Of a stretch of DNA of 64,000 nucleotides, positions 11,219 to 19,605 are shown in pieces. The notes under the pieces were generated by a model. It had not been told where the DNA came from, made no database searches, and was given only the letters and a program-made list of their open reading frames with translations. Location: positions 50,670 to 114,669 of the forward strand of contig USQQ01000005.1 in assembly GCA_900556875.1 (NCBI GenBank). The letters run 5' to 3'. The position numbers and the translations under genes were made by a program. Within the stretch, counting starts at the first letter, position 1. Each line of letters opens with the position of its first letter. This DNA is from an uncultured Collinsella sp. GTDB lineage: Bacteria; Actinomycetota; Coriobacteriia; Coriobacteriales; Coriobacteriaceae.

Positions 11219-11939
11219 AGCCGATGGGTTCGGTGTATTTGGCGCGGTCGGTGCGTTGGATGCGCTTGGAGACATGGAGCGGACGGCCGTCGGTGTCGTA
11301 GACGTAGTCGGTGATCAGGATCAGCGCCTGCCCGCGCTCGACGTTGAGCAAAAATGCCTCGTTTTGCGACGCATAGCACACCTCAAAGGTCTTATGCCCC
11401 TGCGCCGGCGCGCGATGGAACTCCTGGCGCAGCGTGGCGTAGAGCGAACCGTTGATATCGCGATCGATGAGCGACCCAAAGCTTGGCGGCAAATAGGTGG
11501 TCTCCAGGCACAGTGGCGCATCGTCCAGGTAACGCAGGCGGACAAGTTTGACAAGCTTGCTGCCCACGCTAGCGTCAAAGAACTTGGCCACGCTGCCCAT
11601 TGCTTTGGCAAAGCCCGAGTCCACCGTGCGCGTGGTGGGCTTCATGCCCTGGCCTTCGACCTGCTTGGTATAGCTCGAAAACACCAGGTTGTTCTCGTGG
11701 AGCGCCGGTGTGTCGGCCACAAAGGCGCCGCGCCCGCGCTCGGTTCGAATCAGGCCCTCGTCAACAAGCACCTTAAGGGCATGGCGCACGGTGCTGCGCG
11801 ACAGGCCCGATTCGTCCATGAGTTCCATCTCGGACGGCAGTTTATCTCCGCGGGCGTAGGTGCCGGCGGCAATGCGGTCGCGAAGCGTTGCCGCCAGACG
11901 CTCGTATTGGGTCAAGTTCTTTTTCGACGAAGTGCTCAT
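11217..11939 (-). CDS. GntR/HutC family transcriptional regulator (first of three)
   Basis: A 240-residue regulator. The winged helix-turn-helix spans residues ~10-75 (ATLRDRIAAGTYARGDKLPS then LSRSTVRHALKVLVDEGLI, TERGRGAFV). The UTRA ligand-binding domain follows (LVKLVRLRYLDDAPLCLETTYLP, ending LHVSKRIQRTDRAKY). HutC-type regulators of sugar-amine operons usually bind the phosphorylated substrate. It is divergent from the SIS gene at 12145, and three related operator-like sites lie in the 205-bp gap, so it very likely controls itself and that gene. Confidence 0.92.
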   Translation of the reverse strand: MSTSSKKNLTQYERLAATLRDRIAAGTYARGDKLPSEMELMDESGLSRSTVRHALKVLVDEGLIRTERGRGAFVADTPALHENNLVFSSYTKQVEGQGMKPTTRTVDSGFAKAMGSVAKFFDASVGSKLVKLVRLRYLDDAPLCLETTYLPPSFGSLIDRDINGSLYATLRQEFHRAPAQGHKTFEVCYASQNEAFLLNVERGQALILITDYVYDTDGRPLHVSKRIQRTDRAKYTEPIG

Positions 11940-11949
11940 GCGAACAACC

Positions 11950-12106
11950 TGTATCTAACTTGTATGCTTACAGAACCAAGCATGTATCCAACATGACAAC
12001 AAAACCGCTGGTAATGGCTTGCCGAAAACTTTACCAGCAAAATTTCTAAGACAAATATAGCATATAACTAGTCGACATAACCAAAACATGTATGTAACTT
12101 GTATGC
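11950..12106. promoter_or_regulatory. Candidate GntR operators between gntR and the first SIS gene
   Basis: Two 18-bp sites, TGTATCTAACTTGTATGC (11950-11967) and TGTATGTAACTTGTATGC (12089-12106), differ at one base. Each holds two TGTAT half-sites 11 bp apart. A third site, CATGTATCCAACATG (11981-11995), is an inverted variant. They sit in AT-rich DNA just upstream of both divergent genes. A further small hairpin, GCTGGTAA/TTACCAGC, lies at 12007-12038. Confidence 0.7.
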
Positions 12107-12144
12107 CATCGAGAGCATCAAACGAGAAGAAAGGCTGATGCACG

Positions 12145-13137
12145 ATGACTACTCAGGAACAGGTTAAGGACGTCGTCTCCCAGGTTTTGGCTGACAAGGC
12201 AGACAAGGGCGGCATCAAGCGCGTCGTGTGGATTGGCGCCGGTGGATCCAACGGCGGCAACTATCCTGCCCAGTACTTTATGGAGCACGAGGCCACGCAG
12301 GTCGTGAGCTCCAGCTACACCAGCAACGAGTTCGTGCACGCCACGCCTGCCTACGTCAACGAGAACACCCTGGCCGTCGTCGTGTCCATGCGCGGCACCA
12401 AGGAGACCATCGTCGCCGCCCAGGTCGCCAAGAACCACGGCGCCAGCACCATCGCCATCTATGTTGACGAGTCCGGCCTCACCGAGGTCTGCGACTACAA
12501 GATCCAGTACGACAGCCTGGCCATCGACGAGTCCTGCATGGGCCGCACCAACTCCGCCGTCGTGACCATGATTGCTATGGAGCTTACGCAGCAGACCGAG
12601 GGCTATGCCGAGTACGAGGCCGCTATGGCCGCCTTCGACTTGGTCGACCCCATCTATCGCAAGGCTGTCGAGTACACCCGTCCGCTCGCTGCCAAGTGGG
12701 CCGAGCAGAACGCCGACAAGCCCTGCATCAACGTTATGGCTCAGGGCCCGCTCTTTGGTGCCGCCTACGTCTTTAGCATCTGCAACGTGCAGGAGATGCT
12801 GCAGATCGACTCCTGCACCATCAACACCTGCGACTTCTTCCACGGTCCCTTCGAGATCCTGGACAAGCGTACCTCGCTGTTCCAGCTCATCAGCGTCGGC
12901 CGCAGCCGCTGCAACGACGAGCGCGGCATTCGCTTTGTCAACCAGTACGGTGGTGAGCGCGTCTACCAGCTCGACGCCAAGGAGCTCGGCCTCAACGACA
13001 TCAAGGACAGCGTGAGCGAGTACTTCAACCACCTGATCTTTGCCCCGATCCTCAACAACGTCTACATGCGTGCGCTCTCCGCCGTCACCCACAAGGACTA
13101 CATGACGCGCCGTTACATGTGGAAGCTGGATTACTAA
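12145..13137 (+). CDS. SIS domain protein, FrlB/GfrE-GfrF-like sugar-amine phosphate deglycase
   Basis: A 330-residue double-SIS protein. The first SIS half has VVWIGAGGSNGGNYPAQYF and VVSMRGTKETIVAAQ; the second has INVMAQGPLFGAAYV and the motif CDFFHGPFEILD typical of FrlB-like enzymes. Such enzymes split fructoselysine- or glucoselysine-6-phosphate into hexose phosphate and lysine. Substrate assignment rests on the neighbouring mannose-type PTS and on two more paralogues at 17.5 and 24.7 kb, the arrangement known from Salmonella gfrABCDEF. AGAAGAAAGG precedes the start. Control by the divergent GntR protein is likely. An agaS-like aminosugar isomerase is the main alternative. Confidence 0.82.
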   Translation: MTTQEQVKDVVSQVLADKADKGGIKRVVWIGAGGSNGGNYPAQYFMEHEATQVVSSSYTSNEFVHATPAYVNENTLAVVVSMRGTKETIVAAQVAKNHGASTIAIYVDESGLTEVCDYKIQYDSLAIDESCMGRTNSAVVTMIAMELTQQTEGYAEYEAAMAAFDLVDPIYRKAVEYTRPLAAKWAEQNADKPCINVMAQGPLFGAAYVFSICNVQEMLQIDSCTINTCDFFHGPFEILDKRTSLFQLISVGRSRCNDERGIRFVNQYGGERVYQLDAKELGLNDIKDSVSEYFNHLIFAPILNNVYMRALSAVTHKDYMTRRYMWKLDY

Positions 13138-13173
13138 GGGATAGAGCGGCCTAACAGCCCAATACCCCTCATG

Positions 13174-13240
13174 AGTTGCGGTGGAATAGTTCCTGTTTGG
13201 GAGTGTGAAGCCTCTGTTTGAGAACTATTTCACCGCAACT
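13174..13240. repeat. 19-bp-arm inverted repeat after the SIS gene
   Basis: The 19-bp arms at 13174-13192 and 13222-13240 (one begins AGTTGCGGTG, the other ends CACCGCAACT) match at 18 positions, with 29 bases between. It can form a large hairpin downstream of the SIS stop but lacks a T run. It could end or protect the transcript. Confidence 0.65.
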
Positions 13241-13253
13241 GCTAGAGCGGCAC

Positions 13254-13330
13254 TTGGGGACGTTCCCTTTCTGCCGGCAGTTAGGGATGTTCCTTTTGTG
13301 CCGGCAGTTGGGGACACTCCTTGTGTCGAG
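13254..13330. repeat. Degenerate 27-bp tandem repeat, two full units and one partial
   Basis: Units at 13254-13280, 13281-13307 and 13308-13330 each begin TTGGGGAC or TTAGGGAT, followed by a pyrimidine-rich TTCC(C/T)TTT stretch in the full units; the first two end TGCCGGCAG. The GGGGAC core links them to the dispersed GGGACAG palindromes elsewhere in the window. Confidence 0.6.
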
Positions 13331-13356
13331 AGATTTCCCGTTCGCCGATTTGTGCC

Positions 13357-13385
13357 TTGAAAAATGTATATAACGACTATAACGT
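13357..13385 (+). promoter_or_regulatory. Promoter/operator of the DMT permease gene
   Basis: TTGAAA (13357-13362) could be a -35 box. Two direct TATAACG heptamers at 13369-13375 and 13378-13384 overlap the place of the -10 box. The octamer TATAACGT is the complement of ACGTTATA found before the PTS genes and the second gntR gene, suggesting shared control. Confidence 0.5.
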
Positions 13386-13424
13386 AGCATGAAACATATT
13401 GGAAATAATACTGAGGAGGCTGCG

Positions 13425-14507
13425 TTGAAGAGGAGCAATCTGGGCTATGTGCTGGTGCTGATCGCCGCGCTTATGTGGGGCAGCATCGGAATCTTTGTAA
13501 ACGGCATCTCGGCCATGGGCGTTTCGTCCCAGAGCATGGCTGCCTTTCGCTTGTTGGTCGGAGCGCTTATCTTGGCGCCGGTCCTGATGTTTATGGGCTG
13601 CCGTCCGGGTGAGGGGTCTACCGTGGTTCAGGGTCCGCTGACCCTGTTCAAGGCAAGCCCTAAAGAGCTTGTTTCCTGCGCGCTTGTCGGTATCGTCGGT
13701 TTGGCTGCCGCCAACACCTGCTATTACGAGTGCATGCGCGAGGTGGGCATGTCCACGGCATCGGTGCTGCTCTACACGTCGCCGGTGTTTGGCGTCGCGC
13801 TCGGCCGCGTCCTTTATCGCGAGGACGTGACCCTCAACAAGCTCGTTGCCATTGTCTTTAACATCGTTGGCTGTGTGCTTGCGGTGACCAATGGCGACCT
13901 TTCCGGTTTTCATTTTTCGGTTTGGGGCGTCACGTCGGGCGTGATTGCAGGCCTTTGTGGTGCGTCGCTCGCGGTGTTTAGCCGGATAGCAACCAAGACG
14001 GTCCACCCGCTGGCTGTCACGTTTTGGGGCTTTGTTTTTGGCGGTGCGGTTATGGCAGCTATCGCGGCTCCGTGGCCGGATGTCGCCGCGGCAATGTCGC
14101 CACAGCTGCTGCTGCTGTTCCTTGGCTTTGGACTCATCCCCACAGCCGTTGCTTACATCTTATATATGCAGGGTCTGTCCATGGGGCTCGAGACATCGAA
14201 AGTTCCCGTCGTAATGTCTTTCGAGACGGTCGTCACCGTACTGGTGGGCATTGGTGTCTACGCCGAGCCCGCCGGCGCGATTAAAGTCTTGGGCATCGTG
14301 CTGGTGCTCGCGTCCATCCTGATTATGAACACCGACTTCTCCAAGCTGCGCAACAGCGCCTTTGTCGGCCATATCGTTGAGAGCATGACCTTTAAGCCCA
14401 ACGCGTGGTGGACCGAAAAATCTCAGGACATGGATCTGTTTAAGGAACGCACCGGCATTGCGCTGGAACCCACCGTACAGGAAAGCCCCTGGTACTTCGT
14501 GCGATAG
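13425..14507 (+). CDS. EamA/DMT family permease
   Basis: A 360-residue drug/metabolite transporter with ten predicted membrane helices in two EamA repeats (first LGYVLVLIAALMWGSIGIFV, second FSVWGVTSGVIAGLCGASLA). The soluble C-terminal tail of about 55 residues (after IMNTDFSKLRN) is longer than usual. The TTG at 13425 is chosen as start because GAGGAGG lies 5 nt upstream; the ATG at 13389 has no ribosome site. Its position between a deglycase and PTS genes suggests uptake or export of a product such as lysine or another amine, which is inference only. Confidence 0.82.
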   Translation: MKRSNLGYVLVLIAALMWGSIGIFVNGISAMGVSSQSMAAFRLLVGALILAPVLMFMGCRPGEGSTVVQGPLTLFKASPKELVSCALVGIVGLAAANTCYYECMREVGMSTASVLLYTSPVFGVALGRVLYREDVTLNKLVAIVFNIVGCVLAVTNGDLSGFHFSVWGVTSGVIAGLCGASLAVFSRIATKTVHPLAVTFWGFVFGGAVMAAIAAPWPDVAAAMSPQLLLLFLGFGLIPTAVAYILYMQGLSMGLETSKVPVVMSFETVVTVLVGIGVYAEPAGAIKVLGIVLVLASILIMNTDFSKLRNSAFVGHIVESMTFKPNAWWTEKSQDMDLFKERTGIALEPTVQESPWYFVR

Positions 14508-14650
14508 GGGATTGCGCGCAGGGTCTGACCTGGGGTTATCCAGCTAGCGCCGGCCTACCCAGCCCAACGTTTCGAGTACGTTAAACCCGTCAACGGTCGA
14601 TTTTCACCCGCGAACGGTCTTTATACTAATTAGCAATATAAGCAACGTAT

Positions 14651-14673
14651 AAGACGTTATAATGACCATAACG
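14651..14673 (+). promoter_or_regulatory. -10 box and operator of the PTS operon
   Basis: A perfect TATAAT (14658-14663) lies inside the inverted repeat CGTTAT (14655-14660) / ATAACG (14668-14673), so repressor binding would block the promoter. The 11-mer AAGACGTTATA (14651-14661) is repeated exactly at 20665-20675 before the second gntR gene. No clear -35 box is seen. Confidence 0.65.
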
Positions 14674-14689
14674 AAAAGGAGGAGGCAAG

Positions 14690-15613
14690 ATGAATCAGAT
14701 CATTCTCGCATCTCATGGCGGCCTGGCCGCAGGCGCCAAAGACACGCTCGAGATGGTTCTCGGCGACGTGTCGAACGTCCACGTCGTGTCGCTTGCTCGT
14801 GACGACAAGGAGCCCATCACCAATAAGGTTGAGGCTATGATCGCCACGTTCAACGCGGACGACACCGTGTATGTGTTAACCGATATGCTCGGTAGCTCGG
14901 TCAACAACAACATGGTCGAGCTTTCCAAGAACGGCACGAAGTTCACGGTTGTCAGCGGTTTCAACATCCCGCTGGCGCTCACGCTTGCTATGAGCCCCGC
15001 CCCCGTCAAGGGCACCGAGCTCGCGGCCCTCATCAACGAGGCCCGCACCGGTCTGACCAACCCCAACGCACCGGTCGAGGTCGCCGCGGCTCCCGCCAAG
15101 AAGGCCAAGGCGTCCCGTCACAGCTCCGGTCCCGCCAAGATCGTCCTCGCACGTCTTGACTACCGTCTGCTGCACGGCCAGGTCGTCTTTACCTGGACCA
15201 CCAAGGTTCAGGCCGAGCGCATCATCGTCGTCGACAACGCTGCCGCCAACGATGACATCAAGAAGGGCGCTCTTAAGCTGGCCAAGCCCCAGGGCGTGCG
15301 CCTGAACGTCTTCACCGTTGAGCGTGCCCTTGCCAAGATGGACAAGCTCAACACCCTCGGCGAGCGCGTCATGTTCGTCTTTGGCAACACTGCCGAGATG
15401 CTGCAGTTCTGCCAGGGCTACAAGCTCGACGCCATCAACCTGGGCGCCACCGCCAACCACGACGGTGCCGAGCAGGTCGGCGGCAAGGACAGCTCCGTCT
15501 TCTTCGACGCCACCCAGAAGGCCGACGTCAACCAGCTGCTCGACATGGGCATTAAGCTCTACGTCCAGCAGACCCCTACGTATCAGAGCGTCGACATCGA
15601 CGCCAAGCTGTAA
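14690..15613 (+). CDS. PTS mannose-family fused EIIA-EIIB
   Basis: A 307-residue cytoplasmic phosphocarrier. The EIIA domain (residues 1-~125) carries the active histidine His9 in ILASHGG. An Ala/Lys-rich linker (residues ~130-148) joins it to EIIB, whose active histidine is His162 in RLDYRLLHGQVVFTW. Phosphate passes from HPr to EIIA, to EIIB, to the incoming sugar. The family carries mannose, fructose, sorbose, glucosamine and, in gfr systems, glucoselysine/fructoselysine. AGGAGGAGG precedes the start. EIIC and EIID follow, so the complex is complete. Confidence 0.93.
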   Translation: MNQIILASHGGLAAGAKDTLEMVLGDVSNVHVVSLARDDKEPITNKVEAMIATFNADDTVYVLTDMLGSSVNNNMVELSKNGTKFTVVSGFNIPLALTLAMSPAPVKGTELAALINEARTGLTNPNAPVEVAAAPAKKAKASRHSSGPAKIVLARLDYRLLHGQVVFTWTTKVQAERIIVVDNAAANDDIKKGALKLAKPQGVRLNVFTVERALAKMDKLNTLGERVMFVFGNTAEMLQFCQGYKLDAINLGATANHDGAEQVGGKDSSVFFDATQKADVNQLLDMGIKLYVQQTPTYQSVDIDAKL

Positions 15614-15649
15614 TCAACCAGGCGTTTGCCTGACTGAAAGGAGAAGGGT

Positions 15650-16444
15650 ATGAATGCGTTCATCAGTGCGGTGCTCGTCGGCCTCGTCGGCGTGTTCTGC
15701 ATGTGGGACTCCCGCCTGCTCGGTCGTCTTAACTTCGAGCAGCCCCTCGTTGGCGCTACGCTCGTCGGTTTGCTGCTGGGCGATGTGCCCACCGGCCTTG
15801 CCGTCGGTGCCGCCGTCGAGCTCGTGTCCATGGGCCTGGTGCAGGTCGGCGCTGCCGTTCCGCCCGATATGGTCCTGGGCGGCATCGTGGCCGCTGCCTT
15901 TGCGTGCCTGACCGATGCTTCCGCCGAGACCGCCATGACGATCGCCATCCCGGTCGCCGTCCTGGGCCAGCTCCTCGGCATCGTGTTCCGTTCCATCATC
16001 GCCGCCCTCACCCATGTGGCAGATAGCGCGATCGATAACGGAAAGTTCAAGACCGCCTACCGCATGCACATCTGCGCCGGCTCCGGTCTGTACGCCGTCA
16101 TGTACTTCCTGCCGATCTTCCTGGCCGTCTTTGTTGGCACCGACCTGGTTCAGGCCATCGTCAACATGGTTCCCGAGTGGCTGTCCACTGGTCTTAACGT
16201 TTCGACCAAGATCATGACCGCCTACGGCTTGGCCCTGCTGCTCACCATGATGATCAAGAAGGGTATGACTCCGTTCCTGTTCATCGGTTTCCTGCTCGCC
16301 GCTTACCTCAACCTGTCCGTCATCGCGGTCGCTTTGATCGGTGTGTGCCTGGCTGTCGTCTTCATGGGCTTCAAGTTCAACGGTTCCCATGCAGCCGCCG
16401 GTGTCGATTCCGACTACGATCCGCTCGAAGACGACGAAGACTAA
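15650..16444 (+). CDS. PTS mannose-family EIIC membrane component
   Basis: A 264-residue integral membrane protein with about seven to nine helices. GRLNFEQPLVGATLVGLLLGDVPTGLAVGAAVELVSMG is reflected in residues ~24-62 and is the typical EIIC-Man signature region (QPLV..LVGL.LGD...G...GA..EL). With EIID it forms the sugar channel. It starts 36 nt after EIIAB with GAAAGGAGAAGGG before ATG and ends in an acidic tail (YDPLEDDED). EIID follows 13 nt later, so translation is probably coupled. Confidence 0.92.
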   Translation: MNAFISAVLVGLVGVFCMWDSRLLGRLNFEQPLVGATLVGLLLGDVPTGLAVGAAVELVSMGLVQVGAAVPPDMVLGGIVAAAFACLTDASAETAMTIAIPVAVLGQLLGIVFRSIIAALTHVADSAIDNGKFKTAYRMHICAGSGLYAVMYFLPIFLAVFVGTDLVQAIVNMVPEWLSTGLNVSTKIMTAYGLALLLTMMIKKGMTPFLFIGFLLAAYLNLSVIAVALIGVCLAVVFMGFKFNGSHAAAGVDSDYDPLEDDED

Positions 16445-16457
16445 GGAGGAACACACT

Positions 16458-17291
16458 ATGGCAACCGCAACCAAGGACGTGTCCCTGAACAAGAAGGTCA
16501 GCCAGTTCTTCTGGCGCTCCTGGGCCATCCAGGCCTCTTGGAACTACGAGCGTCAGATGAACATGGGCTTCCTCTACGGCATGGTTCCCACGCTCGATCG
16601 CCTCTATCCGGATGAGTCCGATCCCAAGCAGCTCGCTGCTAAGAAAGAGGCTTACCACCGTCACATGGCGTTCTACAACTGCACCCCGCAGACGAGCGCT
16701 TTTGTCCTAGGCCTCGCCGCCTCCATGGAGGAGGAGTACGCCAAGGATCCCGAGAACTTCGATCCCGATTCGATCAACGCGGTCAAGACCTCCCTCATGG
16801 GTCCGCTTTCCGGTATTGGTGACTCCTTCTTCCAGGGCACCATCCGCGTCATCGCCTTTGGTCTGGGCGTCCAGCTGGCTCAGCAGGGCTCCATCATGGG
16901 CCCGATCCTGGCCATGCTCATCTCCATCGTGCCTTCCGTGCTGATCACGTGGTTTGCCGCCAAGATCGGCTACCAGGGTGGCCACGAGTACCTGAGCAAG
17001 CTCCAGGGCGGCGACCTCATGGAGAAGCTCATGTATGTCTGCGGCATCGTGGGCCTTATGTCCGTGGGCGGCATGATCGCTACACTGATCGGCGCCACCA
17101 CCCCGCTGCAGTTCGCTGAGGGTACCGTCGTTATCCAGGACATCCTGGACGGCATGATGCCCCAGATGATCTCCCTCGGCCTCACCGGCCTTATGTACTG
17201 GCTCATCAAGAAGAACGTCAACACCGGTTGGCTTCTCGTGATCGCCATTGTGGGCGGCATCGCCCTCTCCGCGGCCGGCATCCTGGCCTAG
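16458..17291 (+). CDS. PTS mannose-family EIID membrane component
   Basis: A 277-residue EIID. The N-terminal half is amphipathic and cytoplasmic (FFWRSWAIQASWNYERQMNM, typical EIID opening), with DSINAVKTSLMGPLSGIGDS and a C-terminal set of membrane helices (from ~residue 130). ATG 16458 follows AAGGAGGAACACACT. It completes the IIAB-IIC-IID set of this operon. Two hairpins in the following gap separate it from the next SIS gene. Confidence 0.93.
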   Translation: MATATKDVSLNKKVSQFFWRSWAIQASWNYERQMNMGFLYGMVPTLDRLYPDESDPKQLAAKKEAYHRHMAFYNCTPQTSAFVLGLAASMEEEYAKDPENFDPDSINAVKTSLMGPLSGIGDSFFQGTIRVIAFGLGVQLAQQGSIMGPILAMLISIVPSVLITWFAAKIGYQGGHEYLSKLQGGDLMEKLMYVCGIVGLMSVGGMIATLIGATTPLQFAEGTVVIQDILDGMMPQMISLGLTGLMYWLIKKNVNTGWLLVIAIVGGIALSAAGILA

Positions 17292-17316
17292 TCGCGACCC
17301 AATGCTTCCCCCGGGG

Positions 17317-17391
17317 GCCTGCCTGGCATCCCATACCCCAGGCAGGCTTCCATCCCTAACATGTGACAAAGGGACAGTTCCTTTGTCACAT
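17317..17391. repeat. Two hairpins between EIID and the second SIS gene
   Basis: GCCTGCCTGG (17317-17326) pairs with CCAGGCAGGC (17338-17347). Then a 31-bp palindrome at 17361-17391 has 12-bp perfect arms (ATGTGACAAAGG and CCTTTGTCACAT) around GACAGTT; it belongs to the GGGACAG palindrome family. Neither has a T run, so mRNA end protection or partial termination is more likely than full termination. Confidence 0.7.
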
Positions 17392-17482
17392 CCTCAACGG
17401 GCCGGCGACTCGGTCCTAACCACGGTAACCCTGCGAGCGTCCGGCAATGTGGCGCCGCAACAAATCGAAAGGAATGTGTCAG

Positions 17483-18466
17483 ATGTACGAGATCGACCTT
17501 AACCTCCCTAAGCAGATCGTCGCTGACGTCCTGTCCAACCACGAGATTCACAGCGTCGCTTTCGTCGGCTGCGGTGCTTCCATGTCCGACCTTTACCCCG
17601 CCAAGTACTTCCTGGCCAACAACACGGACAAGCTGAACGTTCAGATCTTCACCGCTAACGAGTTCAACTACGACACGCCTTCCTGGGTCAACGAGCACAC
17701 CTTCGTGATCACCTGCTCCCTCGGTGGCTCCACGCCCGAGACCGTCGAGGCCAACAAGACCGCCAAGAAGCACAACTGCCCGGTCGTCTCCCTCACCAAC
17801 AAGGCTGGCTCCGCTCTGACCGTCGACGCCGACCACGTCATCGTCCACGGCTTCCACGCCAACTACGCTGCCAAGTGCGAGAAGCCCGGCTATGCCATCG
17901 CTCTTGCTCTCGAGATCCTTCAGCAGACCGAGGGCTATGACCACTACGAGGACATGATCACCGGCCTCACCAACGTTTTCGATCTCTGCGAGAACGCCGC
18001 TCAGCACTGCAAGAAGCTCGCCAAGAAGTTCGCCGAGGACTTCAAGGACGACAAGATGATCTACTTCATGGCCTCCGGTGCCTCCGAGAAGATGGCTTAT
18101 TCTCACGCCGCCTTCCTGTTCACCGAGATGCAGTGGATCGACGCCGCCGCCTACAACACCGGCGAGTACTTCCACGGCCCGTTCGAGGTTTCCACCGAGG
18201 GTAAGCCCTACGTCTTCTTCATGTCCGATGGTGCTACCCGTCCGATGGACGCTCGCGCCCTCACCTTCCTTGAGCGCATGGGCGCCAAGGTCGCTCTGAT
18301 CGACTCCAAGGACTACGGCCTGGCTGACGCCGTGCCCGCGAGCGTCGTCACCTACTTCAACCCGCTGCTGCACCTCGCCGTTATGCGCGAGTACGGCAAC
18401 CAGATCGCCGAGGCCCGTCAGCACCCGCTGACCATGCGTCGCTACATGTGGAAGCTTTCCTACTAA
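17483..18466 (+). CDS. SIS domain protein, FrlB/GfrF-like deglycase (second of three)
   Basis: A 327-residue double-SIS protein. First half: VAFVGCGASMSDLYPAKYFL and ITCSLGGSTPETVEAN; second half: IYFMASGASEKMAYSHAAFL and GEYFHGPFEVSTEGKP. The C-terminal MRRYMWKLSY matches the end of the first SIS protein (RRYMWKLDY), showing close relation. Placed right after the PTS genes, it is the best candidate to cleave the phosphorylated substrate delivered by that PTS. The ATG at 17483 follows AAAGGA by about 9 nt; the ATG at 17474 is too close to it. Confidence 0.85.
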   Translation: MYEIDLNLPKQIVADVLSNHEIHSVAFVGCGASMSDLYPAKYFLANNTDKLNVQIFTANEFNYDTPSWVNEHTFVITCSLGGSTPETVEANKTAKKHNCPVVSLTNKAGSALTVDADHVIVHGFHANYAAKCEKPGYAIALALEILQQTEGYDHYEDMITGLTNVFDLCENAAQHCKKLAKKFAEDFKDDKMIYFMASGASEKMAYSHAAFLFTEMQWIDAAAYNTGEYFHGPFEVSTEGKPYVFFMSDGATRPMDARALTFLERMGAKVALIDSKDYGLADAVPASVVTYFNPLLHLAVMREYGNQIAEARQHPLTMRRYMWKLSY

Positions 18467-18500
18467 TCACAAGTAAGTAGACCTTACGGGTTGATTGAGA

Positions 18501-18531
18501 GGGGATGGGGTTTGCGCCCCGTCCCCTTTTT
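18501..18531 (+). terminator. Rho-independent terminator of the PTS-deglycase operon
   Basis: GGGGATGGGG (18501-18510) pairs with CCCCGTCCCC (18517-18526) with one G-U, followed by TTTTTG. Confidence 0.88.
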
Positions 18532-18573
18532 GCTTTGGGGGCGTGTCCGTTGCGTCATAAAACCCCAGATAAA

Positions 18574-18608
18574 ACCTACCAAAATAAACCTGTCCCTTTT
18601 TGGCAGGT
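18574..18608. repeat. 35-bp GGGACAG-type palindrome, copy 1
   Basis: Arms ACCTACCAAAA and TTTTTGGCAGGT enclose AACCTGTCCC. The reverse complement matches 28567-28601 at 33 of 35 bases. It lies just before the HAD gene ribosome site. Confidence 0.8.
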
Positions 18609-18622
18609 GGGAGGAGATGCGT

Positions 18623-19252
18623 ATGATCAAGGCAGTGCTGTTTGATATGGACGGCGTGCTGGTCGATACCGAGTGGTTCTACAACCGTCGTCGCGTGGCG
18701 TTTATGGAAGAGAAGGGGTTCCACTTTGACGAGATCCCCGATCTTTCGGGGTCTAACGAGCCCGCCATTTGGGAGGCGCTGGTGCCCGACGATGTTGAGC
18801 TGCGCGAGCGCCTGCGCGTGGAGTACAAGCAGGTCTACAGCCCGGACCATCCCGTTCCGTATGCCGAGCTACTCAACGAGCAGACGGAGCCGGTGATGCG
18901 TGAGCTGCACGAGCGCGGCGTCAAGTGTGCCATCGCGAGCTCGTCCTATCGCGAGCTCATTGACGAGCTGGTGGAGATTGCCGGTATCACCGACGTGCTG
19001 GACTACACCATCAGCGGTCACGAGTGCAGTGCATTTAAGCCCGACCCCGAGATCTACCTGCGTGCCATGGAGGCGCTGGGTGTGGAGCCTACCGAGTGCC
19101 TGGTTATCGAGGACTCGCCTTTGGGCATCGAGGCCGGCAAGCGCTCCGGCGCGCGCGTCCTGGCACTGCGTCCGCACGAGGGCGTTAACCTGGACCAAAC
19201 GGGAGCCGACGCCGTCATCGACAACCTCGCCGACATTCTGACCGCTTTGTAG
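18623..19252 (+). CDS. HAD family phosphatase/phosphomutase (beta-phosphoglucomutase-like)
   Basis: A 209-residue HAD-IA hydrolase. Motif I is VLFDMDGVLVDTE, motif II lies in CAIASSSYRELID, motif III in SAFKPDPEIYLRAMEALGV and motif IV is VIEDSPLGIEAGKRSG; all catalytic residues are present with a small helical cap. It could dephosphorylate or isomerise a sugar phosphate from the neighbouring PTS-deglycase pathway. The ATG at 18623 is preferred because GGGAGGAG ends 6 nt before it; 18617 touches that site. Confidence 0.87.
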   Translation: MIKAVLFDMDGVLVDTEWFYNRRRVAFMEEKGFHFDEIPDLSGSNEPAIWEALVPDDVELRERLRVEYKQVYSPDHPVPYAELLNEQTEPVMRELHERGVKCAIASSSYRELIDELVEIAGITDVLDYTISGHECSAFKPDPEIYLRAMEALGVEPTECLVIEDSPLGIEAGKRSGARVLALRPHEGVNLDQTGADAVIDNLADILTAL

Positions 19253-19605
19253 CGTCAATTCGCCGCAAGAAGTGCGGATTCACACGTCTCTTGCGGTGGA
19301 TTGGCTCATTTTGGCTTCGATTTAGATCCGTTTGGCTTCGACTCGGACTAAGTGAGTAGACTTTTTGGCACATGCCGAGCACAAAGCGTATCTGCCTTAG
19401 TAAAACCGCAGGTCGGAGAGGTGGCTGTTTTGAGTGCGCTTGGTAGATCGCGAAAAGTCTACTCACTTAGAATTTGGCTCTTTGGTTGGGGAGCTGCTGG
19501 CTCGTTTTGGTTGTCGAGAGAGGGTGAATTGAAGCGCCCTCTCGCGCTCCATGCTACAATCGCCGGCATGCCCCACAATTACATCTGCCTTCGAAAGGAG
19601 CCTAC
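19253..19605. repeat. Intergenic region with an 18-bp perfect inverted repeat (123-bp element)
   Basis: CTAAGTGAGTAGACTTTT at 19348-19365 is repeated in inverse at 19453-19470 with 87 bases between, shaped like a miniature inverted-repeat element. Before it, CGCCGCAAGA (19261-19270) and TCTTGCGGTG (19289-19298) can form a hairpin after the HAD gene. No open reading frame of note was seen. Confidence 0.65.

Noticed and set aside
17361..17391. Rho-independent terminator
   Set aside because: The stem is perfect but no T run follows; it fits the dispersed palindrome family better.
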